The translations under genes and the position numbers were made by a program. A model generated the notes under the pieces. It saw only the letters and a program-made list of their open reading frames with translations, ran no database searches and was not told the DNA's origin. From positions 372,001 through 436,000 of the forward strand of contig JBCAMK010000009.1 in assembly GCA_038503065.1 (NCBI GenBank): a stretch of 64,000 nucleotides of DNA. The letters are read 5' to 3'. Below are positions 36,514 through 47,743 of the stretch, one piece after another (the stretch's first letter is position 1; each line of letters starts with the position of its first letter). This DNA is from Paragyromitra xinjiangensis (lineage: Eukaryota; Ascomycota; Pezizomycetes; Pezizales; Discinaceae).

Positions 36514-36535
36514 TATATTGATAGGCATATCAATA
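36514..36535 (+). other. Hairpin directly after the 5' LTR of gypsy-B (primer-site position)
   Basis: TATTGATA, a 4-nt loop GGCA and TATCAATA form a perfect 8-bp stem 3 nt after the LTR. There is no TGG that would pair with a tRNA 3' CCA at the LTR junction, so the priming mode is unclear. Confidence 0.45.
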
Positions 36536-36555
36536 CCGAGGATACACTCGACACC

Positions 36556-38819
36556 ATGAGTAGTCACCATGATACGGAAATGTCAGACCACCTTGACATT
36601 CTCCAAGACGGAGACCCCCGTCATCAACTTACTACTAGGTCAACTGGCCGAGTAGCAAGCATCACATCCTCACAGCGTCGCAATCAGCCACGCCATAACA
36701 CTTCATATGTCGGCTTCCGAAGCCACAGCCGTACGCGTCCAGGTCTGACAGGCCTTTGGAACACTCTCCCCCGCCCAACCATCGACCAAGGATCAGCCAG
36801 CCGGCCGATCCAAATCGAAGGAGCTACGGAAGTTCCACGGTTGACCATAAACGACTCCCCACGTCAGGTGGAGGTCATGCACGCAATCCAAGCAGCATTC
36901 GAGTTCATAGTCGAAAGACAAGAACAAGCAGCAGTAGGCTTTAGTGTAGGAGTGGAGGCTCTTAGCGAAGAGAATCAAGCGCTCTACATTCAGTTAGCCG
37001 AGGTTCAGAGGAACATCGAGCAGGGCTACCAATACGCCGATGGCGAGTTAACCGAGATGCTTGGACGTGTCCAAGGTCTTGAGGTAGCGGCTCAAGAGGC
37101 GATCGATGAGATGGAAATCCGAAACATCCAACGTCTCGCAAGCGTTGCCACCCATTTTGAACAACGTGAACAGGAACACCGTAGAGTCACCGAGCAGGTC
37201 AAGCACGGCTGGATGCAGAGATTGCTCATACCCAGCGAAAAGTGGACGAATACCTCACTACTATCCTCGTCGACGTCATTGACAGCAGAATCAGTGAAGC
37301 TCAACGTGCTCGCTCACAACGGACGACTCCCACCCGGCGGAAGAACCCGACGTCTCACAAGGAGTGAGAAAGGAAAGGATCGGGAACCCCAAACTACCGC
37401 AGGTCCATCAGGGACCCAAGGGAACGGAGGACGAGGACCACCGAGATCCCCATGGGTTCCCATTGCACCAGCAAGTTCTCACAGTTCGCAAGCCGGAGGA
37501 GATGTTGTGGTAGGACTAAGTCCAGCCGAACAAGCAGCCATGCTAGCCAGAATGCGTGAGGATAGAAGACGCTTAGCCGCCGGAAAACTAGCCTGGGAAG
37601 AAAACCAGAGACGGCGTAGTATAAGCCAAACCCCTGCCCCCAATCACCAACCTCCACCTCCCCCAGTGGACCCACAAGGTCCAGCGGTCCACAACCACTA
37701 TTACGCAGCCGCTCCTAGTGGCGCCAGACATCACAAAATCCCTATCAGCGAACCAGAAAAGTTCACCGCCGCCACCAACCAGGACCTGAAAACCTGGATT
37801 CGAAGCCTCGAAGTTTACTTCAAAGTAAACAGCTTTATGTGGACCTCAGATGAGTATAAAATCCACTATGCAGCAGGGCGTTGCGATGGACCCAAAGTTA
37901 GACCCTACGTCATCATGTATACTAACAAGATGGATGGAGCGGAAGGATACGCCCGTATCCCCGCATATTCGTACTGGGTGAACTTCGTCGAAAAGATGAC
38001 CGAAATTTTCGGATCCCCAGACGAACAACGTGACGCAGTCCATGCTATGGACAAGGTCACCTACACCACCATCGAAGACTACCTACTAAAGATGAGTAGT
38101 CTTAACCTTAAGGTCAGGATGACGGGAATTTTGTGGAGGATGAAGGTGGAATCGAAGGTCCCTGTGAAGATCCGGGAGATGATCTCGCTGGTAAGATCTA
38201 TGACGATGAGCAGTGGATAGAGCAGTTGCGGGAGGTTGGAAGGGCAAGAGAAGAGTTTGATTACCATGTCAAACTAGAGAACCGTGGACTCCCGGCCACA
38301 GACAGCCGAGGGAAAGCGGAGGAAAAGAAAAAGGAGAGTCGTAGGGAAAAGGGTTTCAATAGCCGCTTTAAGAAGGAATCCACTGGCAGTGCTGGACCAT
38401 CTAAGGACAAGCCCCCCAAGGAGGAAAAACCCACTAACACTCAGGGAAGCCCACCGGATTGGAAGAAGCTCCACTACGGTGTCCCCGAAGATCTAATCCA
38501 GAAAAGGCGAAAAGCAAAAGCCTGCACCCGCTGCGGACGCACCGAGTGCCACTGGAAGACTTGCGACATGAAGGAACCGAGAACAGTCTCGGCAGCCGAA
38601 TTGACTCGCAAACGGAAGTGGGTCAAACCCAACGAGGAGGCCACCACAGCCTTAGAAAAGCGGATGAAGTTAGTGCCCAAGACAAGGACCGCGACAGTGT
38701 CTTCGGTGGAGAGGACCGTGAGCGGAGTCTCTGTTCCAAAAGGACAGAGCTCCAAAACCCCTATTAACTTGTACACCAACATGGACTCCGACGAAGAAAT
38801 GTCGGGGGATTTTCCTTAA
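36556..38819 (+). pseudogene. gypsy-B gag with an internal frameshift near 38130
   Basis: The first frame (36556-38220) starts MSSHHDTEMSDHLDIL. It has a coiled-coil region and the gag domain (EPEKFTAATNQDLKTWIRSLEVYF). Gag-like sequence then continues in another frame (38133-38819): DDLAGKIYDDEQWIEQLREVG, a basic linker, a zinc-knuckle-like CTRCGRTECHWKTC (C-x2-C-x5-H-x3-C, not the usual spacing) and an acidic end (MDSDEEMSGDFP). The overlap of 88 nt with continuing homology in the second frame points to a single indel near 38110-38140, rather than two genes. Confidence 0.75.
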
Positions 38820-38820
38820 G

Positions 38821-39541
38821 TCGACTACCTGTTCAGGAAGTAGCAGACGTTAACCAAACATTCGAAAGCCTGAAAATTGAAGATAGAATTGTCTCTGTCC
38901 TGGAGACCGAAAACCCCAAAAACAATCGAAAGCGCAAAACGGCGGATTCCTCGGAAACCTCCAACAAAAAGAAGTGTGTCGAACCCACAGTGTTCGTCAG
39001 GCCGCGTGGCCAGGTTTTCCTAGTGTTGAATGGCCGGAAGGTAGTGGCCAATGTTTTGCTGGATTCTGGAAGTAATGTATTTCTCATGTCTCCTTTGTTT
39101 GTTGAAAAATGGTCGGTCCCACAGGTGAAAAGAGACGTCCCGGTTGCAGTGAAGAACTTCGCAGGCGGAGTTGTGGCAGGCGCGGGACAAGCCTTTACTA
39201 ATAGTATTACCATGATTATGGGCAATAATCATACAAGCACGATAGCGTGTGAGATTGGACCTGTCGAGGCTGGGTTAGACATAATAGTGCCAGGGGGTTG
39301 GTGGTTGACGGATCATCGGTTGAGCAACCCTTACGACCACGCAAACTGGAAGTTCGAATCTCCTGGTTGCTGTGACCAGTGCTCGGTGACGACGGCTCCT
39401 CTTAATGAGTTCGATCATATCGAGTATGACGAATGGCTTGGGCTGGATGAAAATGCAAAGATAATCGGAATGGTAACCGCGGTCGAAGAAGAATTAGAGT
39501 TCATCAGCAAAACTGATTCTGATCCAGGCTTCCGCTTCTAG
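38821..39541 (+). CDS. gypsy-B aspartic protease region, -1 frame relative to gag
   Basis: The frame is open from the gag stop region (reads LSRLPVQEVADVNQ across 38817-38855), so pol could be reached by a -1 shift in the overlap, where runs of five G and four T occur (about 38803-38813). The protease signature is VVANVLLDSGSNVFLMS followed by a beta-rich domain ending near MGNNHTSTIACEIG. The tail (HIEYDEWLGLDENAKI) resembles a linker. The frame stops at 39539-39541, before any RT sequence, so the protease is separated from the RT frame by about 2.1 kb of non-pol sequence. Confidence 0.7.
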
Positions 39542-40214
39542 GTCCTGCGTGCTCCAGGAGGTCTGAGCGTTGGTGTGGGAGAGTCCTGAGCGCAATTGGA
39601 TCAGCCACCCGTCTTCTGGCCTATTTTGATTGCTACAGGACGGAAGGACTGTGCTCCAGTACATTCTGTGGACCTCGCCTACAAGCCCATGGACCGTCCT
39701 GGAGCTTCCTGGAGCTGAGCTGCACGGTCCATGGAGCTCTCTGGAGTTGCATATCTCCCCCCAGTACCGATCAGGGTTCGCTTTTCTAGGTCCATGGCGC
39801 TCTCTGGAGCCGTGTACCTTTCCCCAGTACCGATCTGGGTACTGCTGAAGCGCGTACCTGCCCTCTATTAGGGTCCCAAATTGCGCACCCCACTGACAGG
39901 AGATCGCAGGATCTTGCATGCAAGCGAGTCAATAACCCTGACCCTAGGGACTTGACGAATTTTTAGCGAAGGTCTTTTGCTGCCACCCATACTGTTGCCA
40001 CGTTACCCCTTTTCTCTTACTCCCACCCATCCACACCCATCCACACCCCCTATTGCCCTTCCTACTGTGCAGTTACATGAACTTTGCTAACATCGTGACT
40101 TCAGTTCTCACATCTCAAATACATTCGGATATCGACATCGGACCCTATTACATCGGACCTCGCTTGGTCGGACCCTCAGCAGCAGACCCCTTCAGCAGCA
40201 GACCTCGCTCGCTT
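39542..40214 (+). repeat. Spacer in gypsy-B with imperfect short repeats
   Basis: A unit of about 60-80 bp containing CCATGG, GAGCTCTCTGGAG and CCAGTACCGAT is repeated imperfectly at about 39680-39850. A related GGTCC-rich repeat region lies at 41420-41640 on the far side of the minisatellite. There is no retroviral coding homology. Confidence 0.55.
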
Positions 40215-41250
40215 CCACAGCCTGCTGAATCGACTGCCTGAGAGCCTCCCGAGCAGCCTCCGAATCGGCTGTTTCTAAGCCTCCGAATTGACTGCTGAAT
40301 AGGCTCCTGAATAGGCTCCGAATTGACTGTTGAATAGACTCCGAATAGACTCCGAATCGGCTGTTTCTAAGCCTCCGAATCCTGCTGAATAGACTCCGAA
40401 TCGGCCGTTTCTAAGCCTCCGAATCCTGCTGAATTGACTGTGGAATAGGCTCCTGAATAGACTCCGAATTGACTCCCGAATTGACTCCGAATCGGCTGTT
40501 TCTAAGCCTCCGAATCCTGCCGAATTGACTGCCGAATTGGCTGCTGAATAGACTCCTGAATAGACTCCGAATTGACTGCTGAATTGACTGCTGAATAGAC
40601 TCCGAATCAACTCCGAATCGGCTGTTTCTGAGCCTCCGAATCCCGCTGAATTGACTGCTGAATAGACTCCGAATCGACTCCCGAATAGACTCCCGAATCG
40701 ACTCCGAATCCCGCTGAATTGACTGCTGAATTGACTCCTGAATAGACTCCTGAATAGACTCCGAATCGACTCCCGAATTGACTCCGAATCGGCTGTTTCT
40801 GAGCCTCCGAATCCACTGCTGAATTGACTGCTCAATAGACTCCGAATCGACTCCCGAATAGGCTCCGAATTGACTGCTGAATAGGCTCCTGAATAGGCTC
40901 CGAATTGACTGCTGAATAGACTCCGAATCGACTCCGAATCGGCCGTTTCTAAGCCTCCGAATCCCGCTGAATTGACTGCTGAATAGACTCCGAATCGACT
41001 CCCAAATAGGCTCCTGAATAGGCTCCGAATTGACTGCTGAATTGACTGCTGAATAGGCTCCCGAATAGACTCCGAATCAGCTGTTTCTAAGCCTCCGAAT
41101 CCTGCTGAATTGACTGCCGAATTGACTCCGAATCGGCCGTTTCTAAGCCTCCGAATCCTGCCGAATTGACTGCTGAATAGACTCCTGAATAGACTCCGAA
41201 TCGACTGCGTGCCAGCGCCTGAAACAACTGCTGAATAGCAGACCAAACAA
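40215..41250. repeat. Minisatellite of about 1 kb, 11-12 bp unit, inside gypsy-B
   Basis: The array is built of GAATAGACTCC, GAATTGACTGCT, GAATCGACTCC and GAATAGGCTCCT variants. A longer interrupting block, GGCTGTTTCTAAGCCTCC, recurs about ten times as a higher-order unit. The antisense strand stays open for 323 codons (40275-41246), giving a four-residue repeat of the type S-L-F-R/S-Q-F-G. This is expected when most units are 12 bp and lack stops, so I treat it as a repeat and not a gene. Confidence 0.85.
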
Positions 41251-41639
41251 TTGATTTAGGCACAGGTGGGTTTAGTGCGGGGGGGTTGCCTCTAGTGGCG
41301 ACTGCTTGATTTTGTACATAGAGATCCTGTAGTGTAGCTTTTCAATATACGTAGCCGAATTGATACCAATAATCATATGCATTTGCGTGCCTCCAGTAGT
41401 ATTATTGGCGCCCTACAGCCTCCCTACAAGCGATGGTGTGGTCCACGGGAATTGGGAGAGCTCCAGGAAGGTCCGCCATCTATGGGAGGTGGTCCAGGGA
41501 GGTCCACGAGGGTCCGTGAGAAGTGGTGTGTGGTCCGGGAACCGTGTGCAAGGGTCCTTGGGATATGGCTGTTCCATGGACTGGCACTTGCCTCCATCTG
41601 GTCCGCGCCATCCATGAGGGTCCGGGAGCGCCCAGGAGC

Positions 41640-44600
41640 CAAGAATTGGTTTTGCTGATGTTACTCAAGCAGCTCCCGGCTCCCTACCACCGATTTGTGG
41701 ATCTTTTTGGTACCCCTCTCCAGCGAAGCCTACCTGAGCACAGGCCATTTGATCATGCGATCGACCTCGAACCCGGGACAACCGCCCCGTGGGGTCCAAT
41801 ATATAAGCTTTCGGAGAAGGAACTCGAGGTTCTCCGTAAGTACTTGGACAAAATGGTGGCCGAAGGGAAAATCAGACCCAGCAAGTCACCTGCAGGATCT
41901 CCCATATTGTTCGCGCCGAAACCAAACGGAGGCCTACGCTTATGCGTAGACTACCGTGGCTTGAATAAGGTAACAGTGAAGAACCGGTACCCCCTGCCGC
42001 TAATGTCCGAGCTTCGTGATAGGGTGAACGGGGCGAAAGTCTTCACCAAACTGGACCTCAAGGACGGTTTTCACCTGATCAGGATTAAAGAAGGAGACGA
42101 GTGGAAAACTGCATTCCGCACTCGTTATGGCCACTTTGAGTACACCGTTATGCCTTTCGGGTTGGCTAACGCACCAGCTTCCTTCCAAGATATGATGCAA
42201 CAGGTTCTCCGTGAATTCTTGGACCAGGGTGTCGTGGTTTACATCGATGATATCCTCATTTACTCTAGCTCCCAGGAGGAACATGAGGTACTGGTAACCA
42301 AAGTCTTGCAGCGGTTGCAAGACGAGGGACTAGCCGTAGCCATAAACAAGAGTATCTTTCATACCAAGGAAGTTGAATTCTTGGGCTACATTATCTCAGA
42401 CAAAGGTGTGGCCATGTCGCTGGCAAAGGTTGAATCAATCCTATCGTGGGAAACCCCGAAGAGCGTTCGCGACGTACAAGTTTTTATCGGTTTTGCCAAT
42501 TTCTACCGACGTTTCATCGAAAACTTCTCGCAAGTCGCCAGTCCCCTGACCTCGCTCACCAAAGGCGACCCCAAACAATTCCACTGGGGAGATAAACAAG
42601 CGATCGCCTTCGAATACCTTAAAGTAGCCTTCACGACCGCCCCCATCCTTTGCCATTTCGCGCCGGAACGCCAGACTGTCGTTGAAACCGACGCCTCAGA
42701 TTATGCCTTGAGGCTGCGTCCTCTCACAAATTATCGAAAAAACGCTCCCCCCTCTGGCTTTCCACTCCCGAAAATTAAATAAAGCCGAATTGAATTATGA
42801 AGTACACGACAAGGAGTTACTAGCAATAGTGCCCGCCTTTAAGGAATGGCGACATTACCTCGAGGAAGTAAACTTCAGGCCATTGTCTACACTGACCACA
42901 AGAATCTCGAGTACTTTATGAAGGAAACCCGAATTCTCAATCGTCGACAGGCCAGATGGGCGGAATATTTGTCGTCATTCGACTTTAAAATAATTTATCG
43001 ACCGGGAACGTCAGGAGGAAAGCCCGATGCACTGTCTAGGCGTGCGGAGTATCGCCCCAAGGAGGGGGGTAGAACACAACCTGTTGAAGTTTATGCCCGC
43101 ACCGGCCAGCTCGATATGACTGGCCGCCCGAGTAAGTCAATTGTCGTATCCTTAATTCATAGAGACGATGATGACCCAGGTGTAAATTATGAAAACGGTA
43201 AACGAACGAGCTATTCGGAGCTGGCCTCCAATGGCAACCACCACCACTATAATTCTAATCCTAATACACCTCGTGAGGAGCTACTCATTTCTACAGCTTC
43301 CCTCACCGCGCTTCAGGTTCTAAAATTCGACACGGAATTCCTGGAGCAAGTTAGTTCACAAGTAGAGTTGGATGAAGGATACAAGGAAGTCCTTCAATCG
43401 GTAACGCAAGGCAGCACAGACAAGAAATTCCAACATTACACAGTGAAGGATGGACTCCTCTTTTGGAAAAACAGGTTGACGGTACCAGACAATGAAGAAT
43501 TAAAAACGTTGATCCTAGAGAACGAACACGACTCGAAAGTCGCTGGGCACTTCGGCATAGACAAAACAATAGAGCTAGTCCAGAGAAACTTTTACTGGCC
43601 CCGAATGACCGCCTGGATAACGGATTATGTCCGTTCATGCGACCCGTGTCAACATAACAAATCAGTTCGTCACAAGAAGTATGGTCTCCTGCAGCCGCTG
43701 GAGACCCCGTACGCCCCATGGGTGTCGATATCAACCGATTTCATTGTCCAGTTACCTGAGTCCCGAGGATATACCCAGATCTGTGTAGTGGTCGACCGGT
43801 TCACCAAGATGGCGCATTTCATCCCATTAGAAGAAAGAGCAACGGCAAGTGACGTGGCGAAAGGCGTTTGTGGATAAAGTATGGAAGTTGCATGGACTGT
43901 CAAGGAGATAGTTTCTGATGGAGACGCAAAATTCACTGGTGAATTCTGGACCTCACTATGCAAGCTGTTAGAGATCAAGTCCAGCAAATCATCAGCCTTC
44001 CACCCCAGACTGATGGCCAAACCGAACGAGTCAACCAAGTACTCGAAGCCTCACCTAAGAAATTTTGTTAATTACGATCAGGACGACTGGTATGGCCTTT
44101 TACCTTTGGCGGCGTTCGCGTACAACAATGCAGCAGCCTCTGCAACTGGCATCAGTCCTTTCTTTTGCAAACCACGGATTCCATCCACGAACCACCTTCA
44201 CAGTAGACAGGAAGTCAAGAACCCTGCATCCAAACTTTACGCCCACTGGCTTCAACCAGTTACCGATTCCGCACCTTCCCCCCTCAAAGCACCTCGAGCA
44301 ACCATGAACAAATACTTCGATAAAAAGCGACAAGAAGAACCTTCATTCAAGGTCGGCGATCTAGTAATGCTGGACGCACGTAACATCAAAACCAAGCGTC
44401 CAACTCTAAACTAGCACCAAAATTCTATGGCCCCTTTCCCATTACCCGTGTCGGAACCAGAGCATGCACCCTCGATCTTGGGGACGGTGGAAAATATTTC
44501 CCACCTTTCATGTCTCCCTATTAGAACCTTACCGACACAGCATACGGGCCGGACGAAATCAAGACAGACCGCCGCCAGACGACATTGAAGGACAACTCGA

Positions 44601-44829
44601 GTATGAGGTGGAATATATAGTCGAAGCGCAACGACCTACTGGAAGTGGCCGCCGCCGTGGCTTTAGGATGTTCTACCTTGTCAAATGGGTGGGACATTCG
44701 GATGATGAAAACTCTTGGGAACCGGGAGACGAAGTGGGGAATGCCCCAGAAGCTGTTGCCGATTTTCATAGACTTCTACCCCCAACAGCTGCTCATGCTG
44801 TTTGCAAATTTATTTTCTTTGCGTTTTAG
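41640..44829 (+). pseudogene. gypsy-B pol: RT, RNase H, integrase, chromodomain (frameshifted)
   Basis: RT starts near 41650 (LLKQLPAPYHRFVDLF) with [13 protein letters not shown] and VVYIDDILIYS, then the RNase H start (ETDASDYA) to 42782. It changes frame in about 42715-42850 and resumes as RNase H C-terminus ([11 protein letters not shown]) and integrase zinc finger/core (HFGIDKTIELVQRNFYWP...CDPCQ; STDFIVQLPESRGY) to 43877. It changes frame again to 43881-44414 (IVSDGDAKFTGEFW...SPFFCKPRIP). A third shift, near 44410, leads to a chromodomain (YEVEYIVEAQR...FYLVKWVGHSDDENSWEP) ending by 44829. At least three frame breaks make this copy non-functional. Chromodomain and order PR-RT-RH-IN place it among chromoviruses. 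Confidence 0.9.
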
Positions 44830-44987
44830 ATATTGTATTTTTCTACTGAACGTCCTTAGATGCGGGGAAACTTTTACCACTGTGGCCAAGCAAACGCAGT
44901 GGATTTTATGTACCCAAGACGCTAAGGGACTCGCTGTATCACAGATTCATTTGTATTTTTTCATACTGTTATTCGGGACGACTAACC

Positions 44988-45001
44988 TAGGAGGGGGATA
45001 C
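44988..45001 (+). other. Polypurine tract of gypsy-B
   Basis: TAGGAGGGGGATAC lies directly before the 3' LTR start TGTTATACC. Confidence 0.75.
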
Positions 45002-46032
45002 TGTTATACCTATGGCTATAGGCGTGCAGTGGTCTCCCTGTTACCCTACCTACGTAGGGAGTTACCCTACCTTCCATTTGGTCACCTTCCCGTCTTCGTT
45101 GGACCCCTCAGTGGCTGCCTATTGACTTCCCAGCCTATTCTCAGGCAGTTACCCTGCCTTCCCCGGTTACCCGGCCGTTACCCTGCCTTCGGTTGCGCTG
45201 CTGGCAGCGCTGGATCGAGAAGGGGGGACACCCGCAAAATATCCGCGTCCCGGAGACTAAAAGTAACCCTTTGGTCGTCAACGGCGCCCTTCCCGCGGAA
45301 CGTGACCCGGAGGGTATGTATGAGAGGTCTTCATAGGGCAACTTGGGGCGCCGAGTCACGTGGGCTATTCGGATTAGTCATCAGAGGTCTCCTGCCCGCG
45401 CTACGGGGCTCCAAACACCAGCTGTCGCAACAAAACGATATCGTGTAACCACCTACTCGATCGGGCGAACGCAACCGTCGCAACCGTATCATCGCCACGG
45501 CGATCCGAAGATTACTGAACGAGGGTAAGCGTCGGAAGTTGGAGATATCGAGCCGTACGATAGGATGTCGGATAAATGGATGTCGAGTTAGTTCAATTTG
45601 TAATAGTAGATAGTTTAGTCCGTCGACCCAAGCTACAAAGAACACACAGTAGTAAAGAGGACGGGATATAAATACTCTTGCATTGGACGTCAATTCTGAG
45701 TCGATCATCATCGAGGAAGAACGAGCCTTATCAATATTATTTTGTTACCAACATACTTTGTTCCGTGATAAATTCTCCATCGTATCGAGTTGTTTAGCAT
45801 AGCTTCGCGCTTCAACACTCGTGTCCTTCCTATTGAGAAAGTTCTTTCAACGGAACAGCCCCGACCCTTATCTCGCTTAAACTATCGTTGCCTTTGTGCG
45901 GTTCATAAGAAGTTGTCAGGACGTGCGCTCGGGTATTGTGCTACGGATAGTAGCCGGTCGAGTTACAGAGTCTAGAGAGCTATCTAAAGCTTCGCTTAGA
46001 ATTCAGTAGTGGTGCGAAGTACCGGTCTTACA
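45002..46032 (+). repeat. 3' LTR of gypsy-B (1,031 bp)
   Basis: It pairs with 35483-36512. Differences are confined to about 45524-45920. It ends CTTACA, followed by target duplication GTTGC and then gypsy-A gag sequence. Confidence 0.92.
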
Positions 46033-46490
46033 GTTGCATTGGCATTGGTGAGCTGTATTTGGGTCGTTCCCAGGGTTTGTTCTGCGTGTTCGCGGGCTTC
46101 GTCGCTTGCTTCGATTTGTAATTCAAGCCTATGGATGTAGGCGCGGGTATCTTGGTAAAGCCTAGCGATATCCGTGCCAGCTAGTTCGGCGAAACGGTCT
46201 TGGGTTGGGAAATCCCAAGTTGCGGATGTTTGGGCATCGGAGGGCGCGGGGTTAGGTACTGCCGACATGGTAAAGATATTTCCTTAGGTGATTTTGGAAA
46301 TGGTGGAGTGTGTTGAGTTGGTCCTTAGGTATTCGTGGTCCAACCAGTCGGGTACAACTAGCGTTGGTTCAGGGGTTCTTCGGGCAGTTGTGCAAGGGAA
46401 AAGGTGAAGGATGGATTGGTAAATCCGCGATGCAATGCCCATAGAGTGTGTGTTCTTATGGTGAGGGGTGTGGATGAGGAAGCAACGTAA

Positions 46491-46899
46491 TCTCAGGGAG
46501 CGAGGTTTCGTCAAGCCCTTCGGTATCCCCAAAGGTGAGCAGTGCTACTTGAAAGAGGCTTCGCTACAATGATAATACAATGTTTTCCACAGGCCTCACG
46601 TGAGGTAAGAATCGAAGTGATTCTGGAGTGCGACAGCGGCAGCGACAATGATGTTTCTGAGGTAGAAACAGAGATGGTATTTCTATAACAGTATGGTAGA
46701 AGTAAAGTAAGAGACGTTGCTTAAGGAAAGAAAGAAAAGAACAATCACAACCGCGGAAATCCATCGCTTATATACCCAATCTTCCCCTTTCCATGACTCA
46801 TCCATTCGAAGCAACCCAACCGAATCACAAAGAAACACAACGAAATAATACAATGACTAATCCTTAACACCGCACATGTACTTGACCCCATCCATGAAA
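46491..46899 (-). repeat. 5' LTR of gypsy-A (409 bp)
   Basis: I read it as identical to 30349-30757. On the minus strand it precedes the gag leader (46490-46269). The sequence after it, TTACGTTGCTTCC, does not begin with TGG, so no standard tRNA primer site is visible. Confidence 0.92.
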
Positions 46900-46904
46900 C
46901 AAAC

Positions 46905-47743
46905 CTATCTTAACTAAGATACAAAAGCGCACACGTTTGGCATGGTGTCGCGCTCATAAAAACACAGATTGGTCACACTGGATTTTTACCGATGAAACCA
47001 GTATTGTGCCTGGTCAAGTACGAGGAAGAGATGGTGTTTGGAGGCGTGTAGGGGAGGAATATACAGGAGACAGAGGCACAGTAAACCGAAAAAAGAAGCT
47101 GAACTCATCGGTCATGTTTTGGGGTGCAATTTGCTTGGGTATTCCAGGGCCAAGTCATATTTGGTTTCCGGAAACAGACAAAGAGAAGAAAGATGTCTCT
47201 GCTCTACTTAAACTTGAGAACGATCTCCTGGAAGCTAGAGCAATAGAGGCAGCTCGGCATGCTCCACCACCTCCAAAGAAAAGAGGGCGAAAACCAAAGC
47301 GCCTTACAAAAGAAAAAACCAGAAAAGCAGGCCTGAAAGGGATTGATTGGTACAGGTATCAAAAGTTCATATTAAAACCACACCTTTATCCTTTTTATCA
47401 TAAAGTAGAAGCATTAAGAGGGAGTGCTATTCTTATGGAAGATGGGGCTGGCCCTCATAGTCATCATTTGTTGGCAGAAGGTAGAGATTTGGAGGGTGTT
47501 GAGCAGGACGAGTGGCCTTCTTCATCCCCTGACCTTAATCCTATTGAAATTTTGTGGAACATCATGAAGGACAGGATAGATCTTCACAGGCCTAGAATCA
47601 CAAAGACTAAGGCTCTTAGATCTATACTACTTAAAGAGTGGGAGGCTATTTCTCAGGACACGATTGATAATCTTATTAATAGCATGCCTCAGCGGATTGC
47701 AGCATGCATAAAAGATCGGGGTGGTAATAACTTTAACATGTAA
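46905..47743 (+). pseudogene. Tc1/mariner transposase, C-terminal half (DD34E catalytic domain)
   Basis: This is the catalytic half of the split transposase. First Asp is in WIFTDETS, second in ILMEDGAGPHSH, and Glu is in SPDLNPIEILW, with 34 residues between the second Asp and the Glu (DD34E). A basic insert (PPPPKKRGRKPKRLTKEK) lies between the first and second acidic residues. The frame is intact to the stop at 47741-47743. It is disabled only by the retrotransposon insertion upstream. The 46905-46936 part precedes any ATG because it follows directly from the N-terminal half. Confidence 0.87.

Larger units (their letters stand above)
35483..46032 (+). mobile_element. Ty3/gypsy chromovirus gypsy-B, plus strand, inserted in gag of gypsy-A
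   Basis: It has TG...CA LTRs of 1,030 and 1,031 bp (35483-36512, 45002-46032), a polypurine tract before the 3' LTR, gag, protease, RT, RNase H, integrase and a chromodomain. Several frameshifts make it defective. A minisatellite of about 1 kb lies between protease and RT. Total length is about 10.55 kb, large for a Ty3/gypsy element, mostly because of the long LTRs and the protease-RT spacer. Confidence 0.92.
34436..46268 (-). pseudogene. gypsy-A gag, split by gypsy-B (parts 46268-46033 and 35477-34436)
   Basis: The start is at 46268 on the minus strand (MSAVPNPAPSDAQ), followed by a coiled coil (LYQDTRAYIHRLELQIEASD) that runs to the insertion point at 46033-46037. It resumes at 35477-35482 as QQANQTTDRLRRERDQ and ends at the TAA at 34436-34438. 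The two parts sum to 426 codons in one frame, with TSD GTTGC counted once. The second part has a Pro-rich linker, the retrotransposon gag domain (DKLPGFVLQLRSKL...EFSAYLADFQRIMG) and a short Cys motif (CTGKCMFC). Pol follows in a different frame, as usual. Confidence 0.85.
30349..46899 (-). mobile_element. Ty3/gypsy chromovirus gypsy-A, minus strand, interrupted by gypsy-B
   Basis: It has two 409-bp LTRs (30349-30757 and 46491-46899) that I read as identical. In minus orientation it holds gag, protease, RT-RNaseH, integrase and a C-terminal chromodomain. It sits in a Tc1/mariner transposase gene, flanked by CAAAC. Gag is split by gypsy-B (35483-46032). Without gypsy-B, the element is about 6.0 kb. 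Two small frameshifts disable pol. The LTR termini read TTTCATGG...CCTGAGA on the element strand rather than the usual TG...CA. Confidence 0.9.

Noticed and set aside
40275..41246. 323-codon minus-strand ORF as a protein-coding gene
   Set aside because: The frame is explained by a 12-bp repeat unit without stops. It is listed as a repeat, with a low-interest note only.
40215..41250. CRISPR-like array
   Set aside because: Repeats are short, variable and without unique spacers, and this is a eukaryotic genome; it is a minisatellite.
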